DNA from: Nitrospirota bacterium
GTDB taxonomy: Bacteria > Nitrospirota > Thermodesulfovibrionia > Thermodesulfovibrionales > UBA1546
Length of the DNA: 64,000 nt
Direction of reading: 5' to 3'
NCBI GenBank assembly: GCA_016208915.1
Contig: JACQXE010000052.1
Location: 23,268-87,267, forward strand
Program-made: the position numbers and the translations under genes
The notes under the pieces: model-generated
The model's input: only the letters and a program-made list of their open reading frames with translations
Database searches by the model: none
Told to the model about the DNA's origin: nothing
In this document: positions 6,636 to 17,319 of the stretch, one piece after another
Layout: every line of letters begins with the position of its first letter
How positions within the stretch are numbered: position 1 is the first letter of the stretch

Positions 6636-8737
6636 TGTTTCAGAGCCATCCTTATTTTTTGCAGCATGTCCTGCGGTGAAACAGGCTTTGCTATGAAATT
6701 CAGCTTGTCCTGATTGATCCCTTTTTCATAAAGCGCCTCAGCTGAATAGCCGCTTATAAAAAGGGCCTTTACGTCAGGGGCTGTTTTTTGAATCTCCTCA
6801 GACACTTCATTGCCTTTTTTCTTTGGCATTATAACGTCAAGTATGAGAAGGTTAATATTTTCCTTATTCTCTTCGAATTTTTCTATTGCCTCTTCACCGT
6901 CTGATGCCTCTATGACATTATACCCGAAACTCTCAAGCATTGTCTTGGCGCTTTTCCTGATCTTTTCATCATCCTCTGCGAGCAGTATAGTCTCTGTGCC
7001 TCCGACCATAGAAACAGAGGAATAAGCCTCGTCTTTTTCTATTGGCATCGGCAGATATATCCTGAAAGTTGTTCCTTTGCCGGGCTCGCTGTAACATTTT
7101 AAATATCCGTGATGCTGTTGCACTATCCCGTAAACGACTGCAAGCCCGATGCCTGTTCCTTTGCCAACCTCCTTGGTTGTGAAGAAGGGGTCAAATATCC
7201 TCTCTATTGTATTCTTATCCATGCCAATGCCTGTATCTGTTACTGCTATGACTGCGTATTTGCCGGTCTTGCCGTAACCATGCACCTTTATGAATTCTTC
7301 ATCCATCTCCACAATGGACGTTTCTATGAACAGGGTTCCTCTATCCGGCATTGCATCCCTTGCATTGGAGTAAAGGGATATCAGTACCTGTTCAATCTGC
7401 CCCTTGTCTGCCATTATGTCTAATTTTTCTTTGCTGAGGATTCTCCTGATTTCTATTCCTGCGCCTGAAAAATTATCAACAAGACCGTTTATTATCTCAT
7501 TAAGGTCTGCAATCTTCAGGTTGGATATATGCTGCCTGCTGAATGTGAGGAGCCCGCGCGTCAGGTTCGCAGCCTTTTCAGCAGAGATAATAATCTTCTG
7601 TACAGGCTGTCTTAAAGGATCATTTTCAGCCATCTTCATCTGAATCACTGAGGCATAGCTTAATATTGCGGTGAGGATATTGTTAAAGTCATGCGCAATG
7701 CCTCCTGTCAGGGTGCCGATAGACTCCAGCTTTTGGGCTTGCCTCAGCTGATCCTCAAGATCTTTCTTTTGTGTGATGTCGTTTGCAGTCTCAATAACGG
7801 CAACTATCCTGCCTGAACTGTCTTTCATGGGATATGAATGAAGTTCTACAAAGGATTTTTTGTTATTTTTGTCAATATGGGTATGTATAGTGGTATAAGC
7901 TTCGCCTGTTTCAAAGGTATGTTTTACCGCACAGTCTTCTCCGGCTTCGAAACACGGAATGTCTGAATGATGCGAGACTTTGTAGCAGTGTTCGCCGATT
8001 ATATTTTCAACAGGCATTCCTGCGTATTTGCCGCTTGTGCTGTTTGCAGAACTTATCCTGTATTCCGGGTTTATGACAACAAGACTATGAGTAAGGCTTT
8101 CGAGTATGTCTTTAGAGAATTGTTCAGCCTTTTTGCGCTCAGCAATATCAATGAAACTCTCTAAGAGATGTTTGCGTCCACCCAGATTTATAGGGACCAC
8201 TGTCTTGATAATCGGGACAGGCCTACCATCAGCCATTAATAGCTGGCGCTCTGCGTTATCTACTTCCAGTCCTAAGTCTGTGATTGGGCACATGCCTTTC
8301 TCAGCAGGACAGATAAACTTATGACATATTTGTCCAACAATCTTTTCCCTCGGAGTCCCAATCATCTTAGAAGCCATAGGATTAACATCAACAATCTCAT
8401 GGGTCTTTGCATCTATAATTATGATTCCTGTCTGTATAGTGCTTAATATGGTCTTTAACCGATCTTCGCCCTCATTCATTGATTTTTCTGTCGCTGTCTG
8501 TTTATCGAATATAAGTTGAACAAATGCCCCTGAGACGATGGTGATAGACCAAACAAGTAACCGCATCCATAGACACATTGCATCTGGGATAAACATTTCC
8601 TCAAAAAAACTACCCTTATGAAATATAAAGGTATCCATTATAGAATCGAGAGTCCAGTATAAAGCTCCAACAGCGATACCTATATAGAAGATTTTCCCTC
8701 TAAGAATTGATATTATTGTTGACTCCTTCCGTCTCAT
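6632..8737 (-). CDS. Membrane hybrid histidine kinase (PAS-PAS-HisKA-HATPase-REC)
   Basis: 701 residues. Two membrane segments lie in residues about 15-80. Two PAS domains follow (about 92-205 and 210-330), then HisKA with H359 in GGIAHDFNN, HATPase with [13 protein letters not shown], and a C-terminal receiver with phospho-Asp in LLILDVIMP. Both PAS domains carry unusual Cys/His sets: [14 protein letters not shown] in the first, [20 protein letters not shown] plus IHTHID in the second. Overlaps both neighbours by 4 bp, so it is co-translated with the next kinase and the HD-GYP regulator. Confidence 0.9.
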   Translation of the reverse strand: MRRKESTIISILRGKIFYIGIAVGALYWTLDSIMDTFIFHKGSFFEEMFIPDAMCLWMRLLVWSITIVSGAFVQLIFDKQTATEKSMNEGEDRLKTILSTIQTGIIIIDAKTHEIVDVNPMASKMIGTPREKIVGQICHKFICPAEKGMCPITDLGLEVDNAERQLLMADGRPVPIIKTVVPINLGGRKHLLESFIDIAERKKAEQFSKDILESLTHSLVVINPEYRISSANSTSGKYAGMPVENIIGEHCYKVSHHSDIPCFEAGEDCAVKHTFETGEAYTTIHTHIDKNNKKSFVELHSYPMKDSSGRIVAVIETANDITQKKDLEDQLRQAQKLESIGTLTGGIAHDFNNILTAILSYASVIQMKMAENDPLRQPVQKIIISAEKAANLTRGLLTFSRQHISNLKIADLNEIINGLVDNFSGAGIEIRRILSKEKLDIMADKGQIEQVLISLYSNARDAMPDRGTLFIETSIVEMDEEFIKVHGYGKTGKYAVIAVTDTGIGMDKNTIERIFDPFFTTKEVGKGTGIGLAVVYGIVQQHHGYLKCYSEPGKGTTFRIYLPMPIEKDEAYSSVSMVGGTETILLAEDDEKIRKSAKTMLESFGYNVIEASDGEEAIEKFEENKENINLLILDVIMPKKKGNEVSEEIQKTAPDVKALFISGYSAEALYEKGINQDKLNFIAKPVSPQDMLQKIRMALKH

Positions 8738-11715
8738 TTATCCAGAACCTCTCGTATCTTTCTTAAAAGCATATTAGGAGAAAATGGCTTTGATATAAGC
8801 TCTAAGTCAGATTCGAGTATGCCTTTGGTATGGATTATATTTGCCGTATAACCGCTCATGAAGATTGCCTTTATGTCATGTTTAAATGTTTTGATCTCAT
8901 TATAGACTTCCTTGCCGTTCTTTTTAGGCATCAATGCATCTATAAGCAGGATATCTATTGTGTCCTGATATGCCTTGAACTGTTCGACTGCTTCTTCTCC
9001 GTCCTGCGCTAAAATAACCTTATAGCCGTATTCCTCAAGCACATTCTTTGAAAGCCCTCTTATTGAAGACTCGTCTTCTGCAATGAGGATTGTCTCATTG
9101 CCTCCTCTGACCGGAAGCTGAGCAGAGACATGTAAGCTTTCTGCCTCTATGTCTGAAACAGGCAGATATATCCTGAATGTGGTGCCTTTTCCTATCTCGC
9201 TGTAAACATTAATATAACCGTCATGCTGTTTCACAATGCCGTAAACCATTGCAAGCCCGAGCCCTGTGCCTTTGCCGGTCTCTTTTGTCGTGAAGAACGG
9301 CTCAAATATCCTCTCCTTTGTTTTTTCATCAAGACCTGTTCCTGTGTCAGTGACTGAAATTGCCATATACTTTCCGGGTTTTGCAAAGGCATGCCGTTTT
9401 ACGTAATCCTTATCAAATTCAACAATCTCTGTCTCTATCAGAAGGACGCCGCCTTCTGGCATCGCGTCCCGCGCATTTGTGCAGAGATTCATCAAGCCCT
9501 GCTCTATCTGGGAAAAATCTGCTATGACTGTAGCCTCATGCGGTGAAAGGAAGACCTTCAGCTCTATATTTTCGCCAATAACCCTTTTTAGAAGGTTATC
9601 CACATGAGTTATGACCTCGCTCAGTTTAATGGGTTTTGGATTGATAATCTGTTTTCTGCTGAATGCGAGCAGATTCTGCGCGAGGCTTGCAGCTTGCTCT
9701 GCCGCTGCCATTATCTCGTCAACATAAGTTTTGCCCTCATTGTCTTTTCCGAGCTTTGTCTGGAGCAGATTTCCATAGCCCATTATTGCTGTAAGCATAT
9801 TATTAAAGTCATGCGCGATTCCTCCTGCAAGCTGTCCTATGGCCTCCATCTTCTGCGCCTGAAGGAGCTGGGCCTCAAGGAGTTTTTTCTCAGTGATGTC
9901 CCTCAGTATTGCATCAGACATCAGGAACTCGCCCTTGTTGTCATATATCGCATTTGAGATAACAAAGACAGGGATGCGTTTCCCGTTTTTTGCAATAAGC
10001 GTGATCTCTCCGGAAAAAAAGCCTGTATGTTTTAGCGTCTCTATTTTTTTGGCACATGCGCTTCTTGTTTCCGGCGCTATGATATTCAGGAAGGGCTTTC
10101 CCATTATCTCATCAAAATCGTATCCGAGCGCATCTGCCTCAGTCTTATTGCAGATTACTATATTGCCGTCTTTGTCTATTGAATGCATCATGTCAGGCGC
10201 CTCGTCATACAAATCTTTGTACTGCTTCTTGGTTTCCTCAAGCCGTTTTTCTAATTTAACCCGGTCTGTGACATCCATAAGAGTCTCTATCACTGCAAGA
10301 ATATTCCCTGCCGCATCCTTGAGCGAATATGCATTTGTTTCAATGTAAAGCGGGTTGTCGTTTATATCATAATGAGTATGTATTGCCCTGTGATGCCCTC
10401 CGGTTTCAAAACATTTTTTAACTGTGCATTCGCATCCCTTTTCCTTTTCATAACAGGGCTTTTCAAGATGGTGTGAAACCTCAAAGCAGTATTTCCCTAT
10501 AATCTCGTCGCATTTTATCCCCACCTGATTGCAGTAGCCGTTATTTGCAGAGACTATTTTAAAATCCTTGTCTATGACGACAACTCCTTCGCCTATTCCT
10601 TCGAGGATGGATGTGCGGAATGATTCAGATTCTTTTAATTTATCTTCAGCCTTTTTTCTTTCATAGGTCATCTGGTTGAACGACTCTGCAATGTCTGTCA
10701 GCTCATCGTGTCCTGCAAGATGGAGCTTGAAATCGAGATTCCCTTTTTCAATCTCCTTAAGCCCTGCTGAAAGAGATGATATATTCCTTGTAATTCTTCT
10801 CAAGAAAAATATTGAGAATGCAACTGCTGAGATGATAACAGCAAACAGGACTACAGCGTAGTTCCTGCTGAAGTGGTATGCAGAGCGGTAGGCCTCTTGT
10901 GATGGGACTGCAACGATCACCTTCCATTGCACGTTTGAGAGTGAGAAGATGCTGTGGACGCGTTCTGTCCCATCCGAGTCAACCTCTTCGAAACTTCCTT
11001 CTTTCTTTTCAAGGATGTCTGCTGCGCCGTGAACATTTTTAATATTTTTTTTGACGAATTCCCGGTTCAGCGTATTAATGAGTATTATTCCCTTTGAGTC
11101 GATGACACTAATAATGGACTTGTCAGGCAGCTTCCATGATTGTTCGATTGCATCCTGAACCCTTGATAGGTTAAGTGGCGCGCCAATGACGCCGACCTGT
11201 TTCTGTTTTCGGTCAAAAACAGGTATGGCAATCATGACTGCAGGAATCTTGAAAAGCTTGGAGATATGAAGGTCTCCCACAAGCATTTTTTCCCTGAGCG
11301 CCCTCTGAAACCATTCTTTGTCATTGTAATTCAGGGTTCTGACGTCAGGCGAGGGAACACCGCTCCCGTAATTATATCCGTCCATGCCTGCAGCGAGTAT
11401 GTTGAGATGATGCGGATAGGAAGGAAGGAGTTCTGAAAAAAGCCTGTCGCACTCTTTCGGGTCTTTATTGATGACAGCAGGGTGTTTGGAAAGCGCCTGC
11501 AGGAACGCGAATGATTTTGAGATGACCTCGTCCAGATAATTTGCTATGTCTGATGCAGCCTTGTAGTTTCGGACCTGCATATCCTCTTTTTCATGTTTGA
11601 GCATAGTAAAGTAGTGGTTTATGGAAAAGAAGACCAACGGTATGAAGATGACAAGGATTATTGAGGCAAGCTTAAGCTTAATTGTATATCTCATATATTG
11701 AAGATAGTATACCAA
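8734..11715 (-). CDS. Membrane hybrid histidine kinase with extracytoplasmic Cache sensor
   Basis: 993 residues. N-terminal membrane helix, a large periplasmic dCache-like region (about 35-285), a second helix, HAMP (around 310-360), a Cys/His-rich PAS (CFEVSHHLEKPCYEKEKGCEC and AIHTHYD), a second PAS, HisKA (GGIAHDFNN), HATPase (GTGLGLAMVYGIV) and a receiver (IDILLIDALMP). The Cache domain suggests sensing of a small molecule outside the membrane. Stop and start overlap the downstream kinase by 4 bp. Confidence 0.9.
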   Translation of the reverse strand: MVYYLQYMRYTIKLKLASIILVIFIPLVFFSINHYFTMLKHEKEDMQVRNYKAASDIANYLDEVISKSFAFLQALSKHPAVINKDPKECDRLFSELLPSYPHHLNILAAGMDGYNYGSGVPSPDVRTLNYNDKEWFQRALREKMLVGDLHISKLFKIPAVMIAIPVFDRKQKQVGVIGAPLNLSRVQDAIEQSWKLPDKSIISVIDSKGIILINTLNREFVKKNIKNVHGAADILEKKEGSFEEVDSDGTERVHSIFSLSNVQWKVIVAVPSQEAYRSAYHFSRNYAVVLFAVIISAVAFSIFFLRRITRNISSLSAGLKEIEKGNLDFKLHLAGHDELTDIAESFNQMTYERKKAEDKLKESESFRTSILEGIGEGVVVIDKDFKIVSANNGYCNQVGIKCDEIIGKYCFEVSHHLEKPCYEKEKGCECTVKKCFETGGHHRAIHTHYDINDNPLYIETNAYSLKDAAGNILAVIETLMDVTDRVKLEKRLEETKKQYKDLYDEAPDMMHSIDKDGNIVICNKTEADALGYDFDEIMGKPFLNIIAPETRSACAKKIETLKHTGFFSGEITLIAKNGKRIPVFVISNAIYDNKGEFLMSDAILRDITEKKLLEAQLLQAQKMEAIGQLAGGIAHDFNNMLTAIMGYGNLLQTKLGKDNEGKTYVDEIMAAAEQAASLAQNLLAFSRKQIINPKPIKLSEVITHVDNLLKRVIGENIELKVFLSPHEATVIADFSQIEQGLMNLCTNARDAMPEGGVLLIETEIVEFDKDYVKRHAFAKPGKYMAISVTDTGTGLDEKTKERIFEPFFTTKETGKGTGLGLAMVYGIVKQHDGYINVYSEIGKGTTFRIYLPVSDIEAESLHVSAQLPVRGGNETILIAEDESSIRGLSKNVLEEYGYKVILAQDGEEAVEQFKAYQDTIDILLIDALMPKKNGKEVYNEIKTFKHDIKAIFMSGYTANIIHTKGILESDLELISKPFSPNMLLRKIREVLDK

Positions 11716-11754
11716 TTCAATAGAGCTGAGACAAATGTTTTTTGGATTATGTTT

Positions 11755-13620
11755 TTAACGCTCATTTCTGCTGAGGATCTTCAGAAAGGCCTGTACGACA
11801 TTCTCATCAAACTGGGTGCCGCTGCATCTGTTTAGCTCTGATATGGCGTATTCAAGACCAGGAGAAGGTCTGTAGGGCCTGTCTGCCATGATTGCGTCAA
11901 AGGTATCAGCCACGTGCATTATCTTTGCACTGAGCGATATCTCTTCGCCTTTAATGCCGTCAGGATATCCCTTGCCGTCAATCCTTTCATGGTGATGCCT
12001 TATCATCGGCAGCATATTTTTTAACTGCTTTATGTCTTTGAGTATCTCAGCGCCCTGAGCAGGATGTTTCTTTACTATTGCAAATTCTTCTTCAGTAAGT
12101 TTTGCAGGCTTGTCCAGCAGATAGTCATAAGTGCCTATTTTGCCTATGTCATGCAGAAGCCCTGCGAGGTGTATGTCATTTATATCCTCCTCTTCAAATC
12201 CCAGCTCCTTTGCAATCTGAACAGCATAGGTTGCGACCCTGTCAGAATGACCTTTTGTCCACGGACTCTTTGCGTCGAGCGAGTTTACCATTGCACTGAC
12301 AAGGTTAAGGAAGAGTTCCTGCAGGTCTTTATACGCTTCATTAATGTCCTCGAGCATATTAAAAAAGGCGTCCCTGCTTTTCAGAAGAGTCTGTTCTCTT
12401 TTTTTGACATCTTCCAATGCAGTCCCCAGTACTTCTGTCAGTTCTTTATAGGATTGCTCTGACTTTTTCAGCTCAGCTTCTGTCTGTTTGTGACCTGCGA
12501 TTTCCAGTCGTAACATTTCATTGGATTTTGAAAGTTCCTCAGCCTTTTCCCTAATAGCCTTGCGTGATTCGATAATTTTCTCTGTAAGATACTGGAACTG
12601 TTTCTGGAGGATTTGTAGCTCATCCCCTTTCTGAATCTCCTTTGTCTGTAGACCAAGAACATTTTGTGAAAAACCCATGACATTTTTAGTCAACAGTAGA
12701 ATATTCCTTGTAACCCATAGCATTATTAATGCGAAAGATACTATAAGCAGAAATGTTATTAGAACTCGCTGCTGTCTGTCCCTTGAAAGAACATCTCTGC
12801 TTAAAGCCTCAACGTGAGATTTGGGAATAACTGAGATGTACTGCATGAGAAGCTCTGATGATCCCTGGTCAAAGAAAGATTTTCCTTCAACTATATATCT
12901 GTCTTTAAACATATCGAATGTGCTCCCTATAGGTATGCTCTCTGGTTGGGTTGTTGCCACAACCTTCATGTCTTCTCCTTCCAGCAGCAACATAACATCC
13001 TCATGAAAGGCTGATTCCTGTGAAGCAATAAGAAACTCGCTATCAATGGGTGATGCAAGCATTAAGGTTGCACGTGTCCTTCCCTGTGAATCAGAAACAG
13101 ATTCGGCTGTGATGAGAAATGGGATATTATCAATCTTTGTCATGAGGCTCTGCCCATGACTTAATTTTTTAAGCAGGGCTGACGGGTATAGCAAAGACTG
13201 TGGAGGAGCATCAGGCCAGTTCTGGTACGCCTCTCTCACATTTCCTTCTGAGTCTGAGAGCAGGGCATAACGGACATTAATCAGCGAGCGTAAAACAGAC
13301 GGCTCTGGCAACCATGAGGGAACTTCCTCAAGGGATTTGATCTGTAATGCTTTTCCTGTATAAAAGTACTTCTGTCCGATGTAATCGAGAAAACGCTTCT
13401 GGGATATGATAAGTCGGGCTGCCTTATTGTAGCTATCCACATATCTGTCAAAGCGGCGACGGTCTTCGGATGCATGTTTATCCAGGTTTTCAGATAGTTG
13501 AGCATAAAAGATATTTTTGAGCCTTTTGGATTGAAAGTAATCAAGAATAATGCTTACCCCAATTCCAACTGCAACTGTTACAACGAGCATCTTAATAGTT
13601 AATGGGATGCGCTGGAACAT
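11755..13620 (-). CDS. Membrane HD-GYP phosphodiesterase with extracytoplasmic sensor
   Basis: 621 residues: membrane helix (8-26), a periplasmic region of about 250 residues, a second helix (about 285-305), a long coiled coil (about 345-420), and a C-terminal HD-GYP domain (HDIGKIGTYD, HHHERIDGKGYPDG). It has all residues expected for c-di-GMP hydrolysis. It lies 4 bp after the PstS-like gene, so periplasmic ligand binding by that protein could be read by this sensor (inference). Confidence 0.88.
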   Translation of the reverse strand: MFQRIPLTIKMLVVTVAVGIGVSIILDYFQSKRLKNIFYAQLSENLDKHASEDRRRFDRYVDSYNKAARLIISQKRFLDYIGQKYFYTGKALQIKSLEEVPSWLPEPSVLRSLINVRYALLSDSEGNVREAYQNWPDAPPQSLLYPSALLKKLSHGQSLMTKIDNIPFLITAESVSDSQGRTRATLMLASPIDSEFLIASQESAFHEDVMLLLEGEDMKVVATTQPESIPIGSTFDMFKDRYIVEGKSFFDQGSSELLMQYISVIPKSHVEALSRDVLSRDRQQRVLITFLLIVSFALIMLWVTRNILLLTKNVMGFSQNVLGLQTKEIQKGDELQILQKQFQYLTEKIIESRKAIREKAEELSKSNEMLRLEIAGHKQTEAELKKSEQSYKELTEVLGTALEDVKKREQTLLKSRDAFFNMLEDINEAYKDLQELFLNLVSAMVNSLDAKSPWTKGHSDRVATYAVQIAKELGFEEEDINDIHLAGLLHDIGKIGTYDYLLDKPAKLTEEEFAIVKKHPAQGAEILKDIKQLKNMLPMIRHHHERIDGKGYPDGIKGEEISLSAKIMHVADTFDAIMADRPYRPSPGLEYAISELNRCSGTQFDENVVQAFLKILSRNER

Positions 13621-13624
13621 AAAA

Positions 13625-14638
13625 TTATTCTGGCTCTCCTATAAGCTCATTGCCCTTGAATTTCCATCCTGCCTGCCTCAGTCTGGACGCAGGAACAAAC
13701 CCTAACTTAGGATCAAGCTTCTCAACCTCTTTAAGTAAGTAAGCAACAAGCTTCTGAGCGTGTGGATTCGCAACACCATTTCTGTCCCATGTGGTGATAT
13801 TGTATGTGCGATAGAACGGATATTTTTTTGAGGCGATGGCATCAGCATCAGTTGGATAATAGCCATCTATCTTGACTGCCTTGACCTTACCCTTATCTTT
13901 ATAATGCTCTGCCATTCCGAGGACTTCCCAGCCAATAGCTCCTTTTAGGGAAGCAACTTTGGTAATCATATCAGGGATAGAGCTGACTTCATTAAGGCTT
14001 GTGCTAAAGCGGTTCTCATTGTCGAGTATTAACCGCCAGTGGCCCGGCCTTTTCTGACAGTGGAATCTTCCTATTGCCTGTATTGTCCAGTCAGGACCTT
14101 GTTGTCCTTTTTCTGTTTTAAGCTCGGACCAGCGGAATATCTTTCCTGCAAAGATGTCCCTGACCTGTTTGACAGTAAGGTTGTCAATCGGATTGTCAGG
14201 ATGTATAAGTATTGCTTTTGCAGCGATCCCAAGCGTATGAAATTTGAGACCTGGAAGCCTGTCTTCATTACCAGGAGGACAGCAGAACCCTCCAATATCA
14301 ATTGTCTTATTGTGCAGCATTCCTGCTGCAATACCACATGTTCCTTCCTTGACCATAATCTTGAGATTGTTTTTCTTTGCATATTTTTGTATGAGTGGAA
14401 TGATGGCATGATATAAATCCTGTTCCAGTGCAATGGCAATATCAGCCTTATCTGCCCAGTCTTCATATTTAATTGGTTTCTTTATCCAGTCTTCAGGCAT
14501 CTGTACCTGATATGAAGGGTTTGTGAATGACGCACCCTGTAAATCCTTTTTATGGGCAGCATCTGCCAGAAGCAGGGGCAGGAAAACAACACTAAGAATT
14601 AGAACTGCAACAGCACCTTTTCTGTTGTTTATTTTCAT
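13625..14638 (-). CDS. PstS-like periplasmic substrate-binding protein
   Basis: 337 residues with a signal peptide (KGAVAVLILSVVFLPLLLADAA) and the PBP-like fold seen in phosphate-binding proteins: GTCGIAAGMLHNKTIDIGG, LTVKQVRDIFAGKIFRWSEL. No ABC permease or ATPase gene accompanies it; its neighbours are a sensor HD-GYP protein and PAS/GAF proteins. A role as ligand-binding partner of a membrane sensor rather than in import is therefore suggested. Ligand (phosphate or another oxyanion) not determinable. Confidence 0.8.
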   Translation of the reverse strand: MKINNRKGAVAVLILSVVFLPLLLADAAHKKDLQGASFTNPSYQVQMPEDWIKKPIKYEDWADKADIAIALEQDLYHAIIPLIQKYAKKNNLKIMVKEGTCGIAAGMLHNKTIDIGGFCCPPGNEDRLPGLKFHTLGIAAKAILIHPDNPIDNLTVKQVRDIFAGKIFRWSELKTEKGQQGPDWTIQAIGRFHCQKRPGHWRLILDNENRFSTSLNEVSSIPDMITKVASLKGAIGWEVLGMAEHYKDKGKVKAVKIDGYYPTDADAIASKKYPFYRTYNITTWDRNGVANPHAQKLVAYLLKEVEKLDPKLGFVPASRLRQAGWKFKGNELIGEPE

Positions 14639-14684
14639 ATTCCCTTACCTCCTTTCATAGATCTTAAAGGTTATTACGTTTTCA

Positions 14685-15788
14685 TTACTCTTTCCTATGT
14701 TTTTCAAGCTCCTCGCTCAATCTTCTTATCTCTTTTTTCAGTTCGTTCATCTTCAATTCTCTGTTAACAGCCATATTATAAAAGCTTTCAAGTTCTTTCA
14801 CTCTATTTCTAAGTTCTTCTTCCATTTTTTTGTGCTCGGCAAGTGTGCGAAGCGACTTTATACCATACGCAAGGTCCTCTGCCAAATCTGTCAATAACCT
14901 CACTTCCTCTTCATTAAAGGCGTCAGGTTCTGGCGCATAGATATTTAATGTGCCGATGACTTCTTCATCTATGATGAGCGGAATAGCAATGGATGAAGCA
15001 TAGCCCCGTTTGAGGGCTTCAGCACGCCAAGGTTCAAATTTTGGGTCGGTGAGAATATCTTTACAGATAACCGGCCTGCCTGTCTGGATAGCTGTGCCTG
15101 TAGGTCCACGCCCTCTTTCAGTGTCGGCCCATGTGATATTTACTGTCTCCAGATACCCTTCTTCATAACCATACTGTGCTACCGGACGCACAGTCTTCTT
15201 TTCGTCATGCTCAGCAAAACCGACCCAGGCCAAAAGGTACACACCTGAGTCAACGATAATGCGGCATATCTCTTTGAGGAGTTCTGATTCAGATTTGGCA
15301 CGCACCAGCGCTTGATTGCATTTAGTGATTATCCTGAGCATCCAATCAAATCTGCATAACCTTTCTTCTGCCTTCTTTCGTTCCGTAATATCTTCACAGA
15401 TAACGATAATAATCGGATTGCCATCAGGGCCTATTAATGGGCGGGCGAACTCTCTTACCGGCATAATGCTCCCGTCCTTACAAACCTTGCGGAGTTCATA
15501 ATGGGTGACTTCAGAGGGATTTTGTAAACACTTGGCAAGTTGCTGAAGGACAGTTTCTCTGTCGTCAGGATGTAAGATATTTAAAACTGAGCGCCCGACC
15601 AGCTCCTCAACTGTATAACCAAGTTGTTCTGTCCCAAGTTTATTGGCTGAAAGGATTATCCCTTTCGAGTCTAAACTGAAAATCATTAGCGGGTTATTTT
15701 CGTAAAGATTCCTATACCAATCCGCCAGCCTACGCATCTCTGTCAATTCATTTATTCGCTGCTCTTTTGTCTTCTCTTCATCCTTCAT
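14685..15788 (-). CDS. Soluble PAS-GAF signalling protein with C-terminal coiled coil
   Basis: 367 residues: PAS with PAC (about 28-140), GAF (about 165-310) and a charged coiled coil (RELKMNELKKEIRRLSEELEKHRKE). No kinase, cyclase or receiver domain is present. The coiled-coil tail closely matches that of the upstream PAS protein (RELKMQEMKKEIKRLHEELLKY), so the two may pair or share a partner. Its start overlaps the upstream gene's stop by 4 bp. Confidence 0.82.
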   Translation of the reverse strand: MKDEEKTKEQRINELTEMRRLADWYRNLYENNPLMIFSLDSKGIILSANKLGTEQLGYTVEELVGRSVLNILHPDDRETVLQQLAKCLQNPSEVTHYELRKVCKDGSIMPVREFARPLIGPDGNPIIIVICEDITERKKAEERLCRFDWMLRIITKCNQALVRAKSESELLKEICRIIVDSGVYLLAWVGFAEHDEKKTVRPVAQYGYEEGYLETVNITWADTERGRGPTGTAIQTGRPVICKDILTDPKFEPWRAEALKRGYASSIAIPLIIDEEVIGTLNIYAPEPDAFNEEEVRLLTDLAEDLAYGIKSLRTLAEHKKMEEELRNRVKELESFYNMAVNRELKMNELKKEIRRLSEELEKHRKE

Positions 15789-17312
15789 AACATAAAACCT
15801 TCAGTTGTCTCACTTTCTTTATTATATTTTAAAAGCTCCTCGTGCAATCGTTTAATTTCTTTTTTCATCTCCTGCATCTTAAGCTCCCTGCCAACAGCCA
15901 TCTCGTAAAACTTTTCAAGGTCTTCTATCTTCTTTCTGAGTTCTTTATCAGATTCTGTAATCTGTTGTTGTGCATTATGCAGTCGTGTAATATCAGTTGC
16001 TACAACAATGGAATGAAGCAGGTCGCCATTATCTTCATCAAAAACAGGGCAGTGGCTCAGATATAACCAATGCCCTGTCTCTGTCTTCACCTCAACCCAC
16101 TCTGATGACGAACCTGATTTAAGTTTTTCAAGGAGTTCGGGTTCAGGAGGAAAATATTCGTAGTACTTATGTCCGATCACCTCATTAATCGGTATCCCGG
16201 CAAAGTCAGCTAAAGACTTATTAGCCCTTATGATCGTGAGTTCTTTGTCAAGGAGCATTATTATCTCTGAGACACTGTCAAAGGTTATCTCCCATTCCTT
16301 TTTTGCCTTTGTCACATCATATAGGAGTTTATTAACCCTTTCTTCTGTATTCTTGCGCTCTGTGATATCCCTTACAACATGGATTAATCCTATAAGGTTA
16401 TTGTTATTGTCAAATCTCGGGATGGCCCTTATTTCGATGAACATATTCAGATGAGGTTCAAAGATTTCAAATGTAGCAGGTGCTCCTGTCTTAAGGCAGC
16501 CGCAGCTCGGGCATCCTTCAGGAGGGGCTTCTTTGCCATGATAATACCTGAAGCACTTTGTCCCTTCATTCTTTTCGAGGAAGGGGAGTTTAAGTATCTT
16601 TTCTGCGGCCTTATTGGTGCGGATGATATTAAAATCTTTGTCATGGACAGTTATCATATCTGTTATGGTATTAAAGGTGTCTTCCCAGTCATATCTGGCC
16701 TGCTGGACCTCCTCTTCTATCCGCTTATGTTCTGTGATATCTGTAAGTATCCCCATTACACCAATAATAGCGCCCTCAGCATTACGCATAGCTGCAGTCG
16801 AAAGGCTGATATCTATGACTGAACCATCCTTTTTCTGGCGGCGCAACTCCAGACCTCTGAACTCCTGACCTTCGTGTGTCTTTTTTCTGATTTCAAGATA
16901 CTCATTCTGTTTTTCTTTAGGGACGATAGGGTTTGGATGGCCGAGCACCTCATCCTTTTTCCAGCCGAAGATGCGTTCAGCAGAAGGACTCCAGATTGTA
17001 ACGTTGCCATTTATTTTAACCGCAATTATAGCCTCGGGTGAGGCCTGAATTAGTGACTGAAGATTATAGGTGGTTTCTCTAAGGGCCTGGCCTGTCTTTT
17101 TTTGCTCATGAATTGCAAATCTCGAATGAATTACGAATATGAGGAAGCCCATTGTTAAAAAACGCATATAGATTTCATGTGGGGTTGGGGTAAATATTAG
17201 CGATAACAGGTTGCCTTTTATGGAATATAATGCCATTTATGATGGAGTCAGCAATCCATATCCCGGCTCCGATTACGAGCCATAATACAGGATTATGTCT
17301 GTTCAGATGCAT
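15785..17312 (-). pseudogene. Membrane PAS-PAS-PAS protein, frameshifted in the membrane region
   Basis: The track gives 15785-17236, but ATG 17236 follows a stop directly and has no ribosome site. A second frame starts at ATG 17312 (AGGA six bases upstream, 8 bp after the previous stop) and encodes WIADSIINGIIFHK..., which aligns with the membrane segment of the kinase at 6632-8737 ([14 protein letters not shown]). The frame ends at TGA near 17177 within GGGGTTGGGG, and homology continues in the other frame (HEIYMRFL). One-base frameshift, real or a homopolymer error. Downstream: three PAS domains, one with CFRYYHGKEAPPEGCPSCGC, and a coiled-coil tail. Confidence 0.7.
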
Positions 17313-17319
17313 GAATGTC

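Noticed and set aside
17170-17200. TGA in the triple-PAS protein as selenocysteine
   Set aside because: The continuation HEIYMRFL is in another frame and lies at a G-run.
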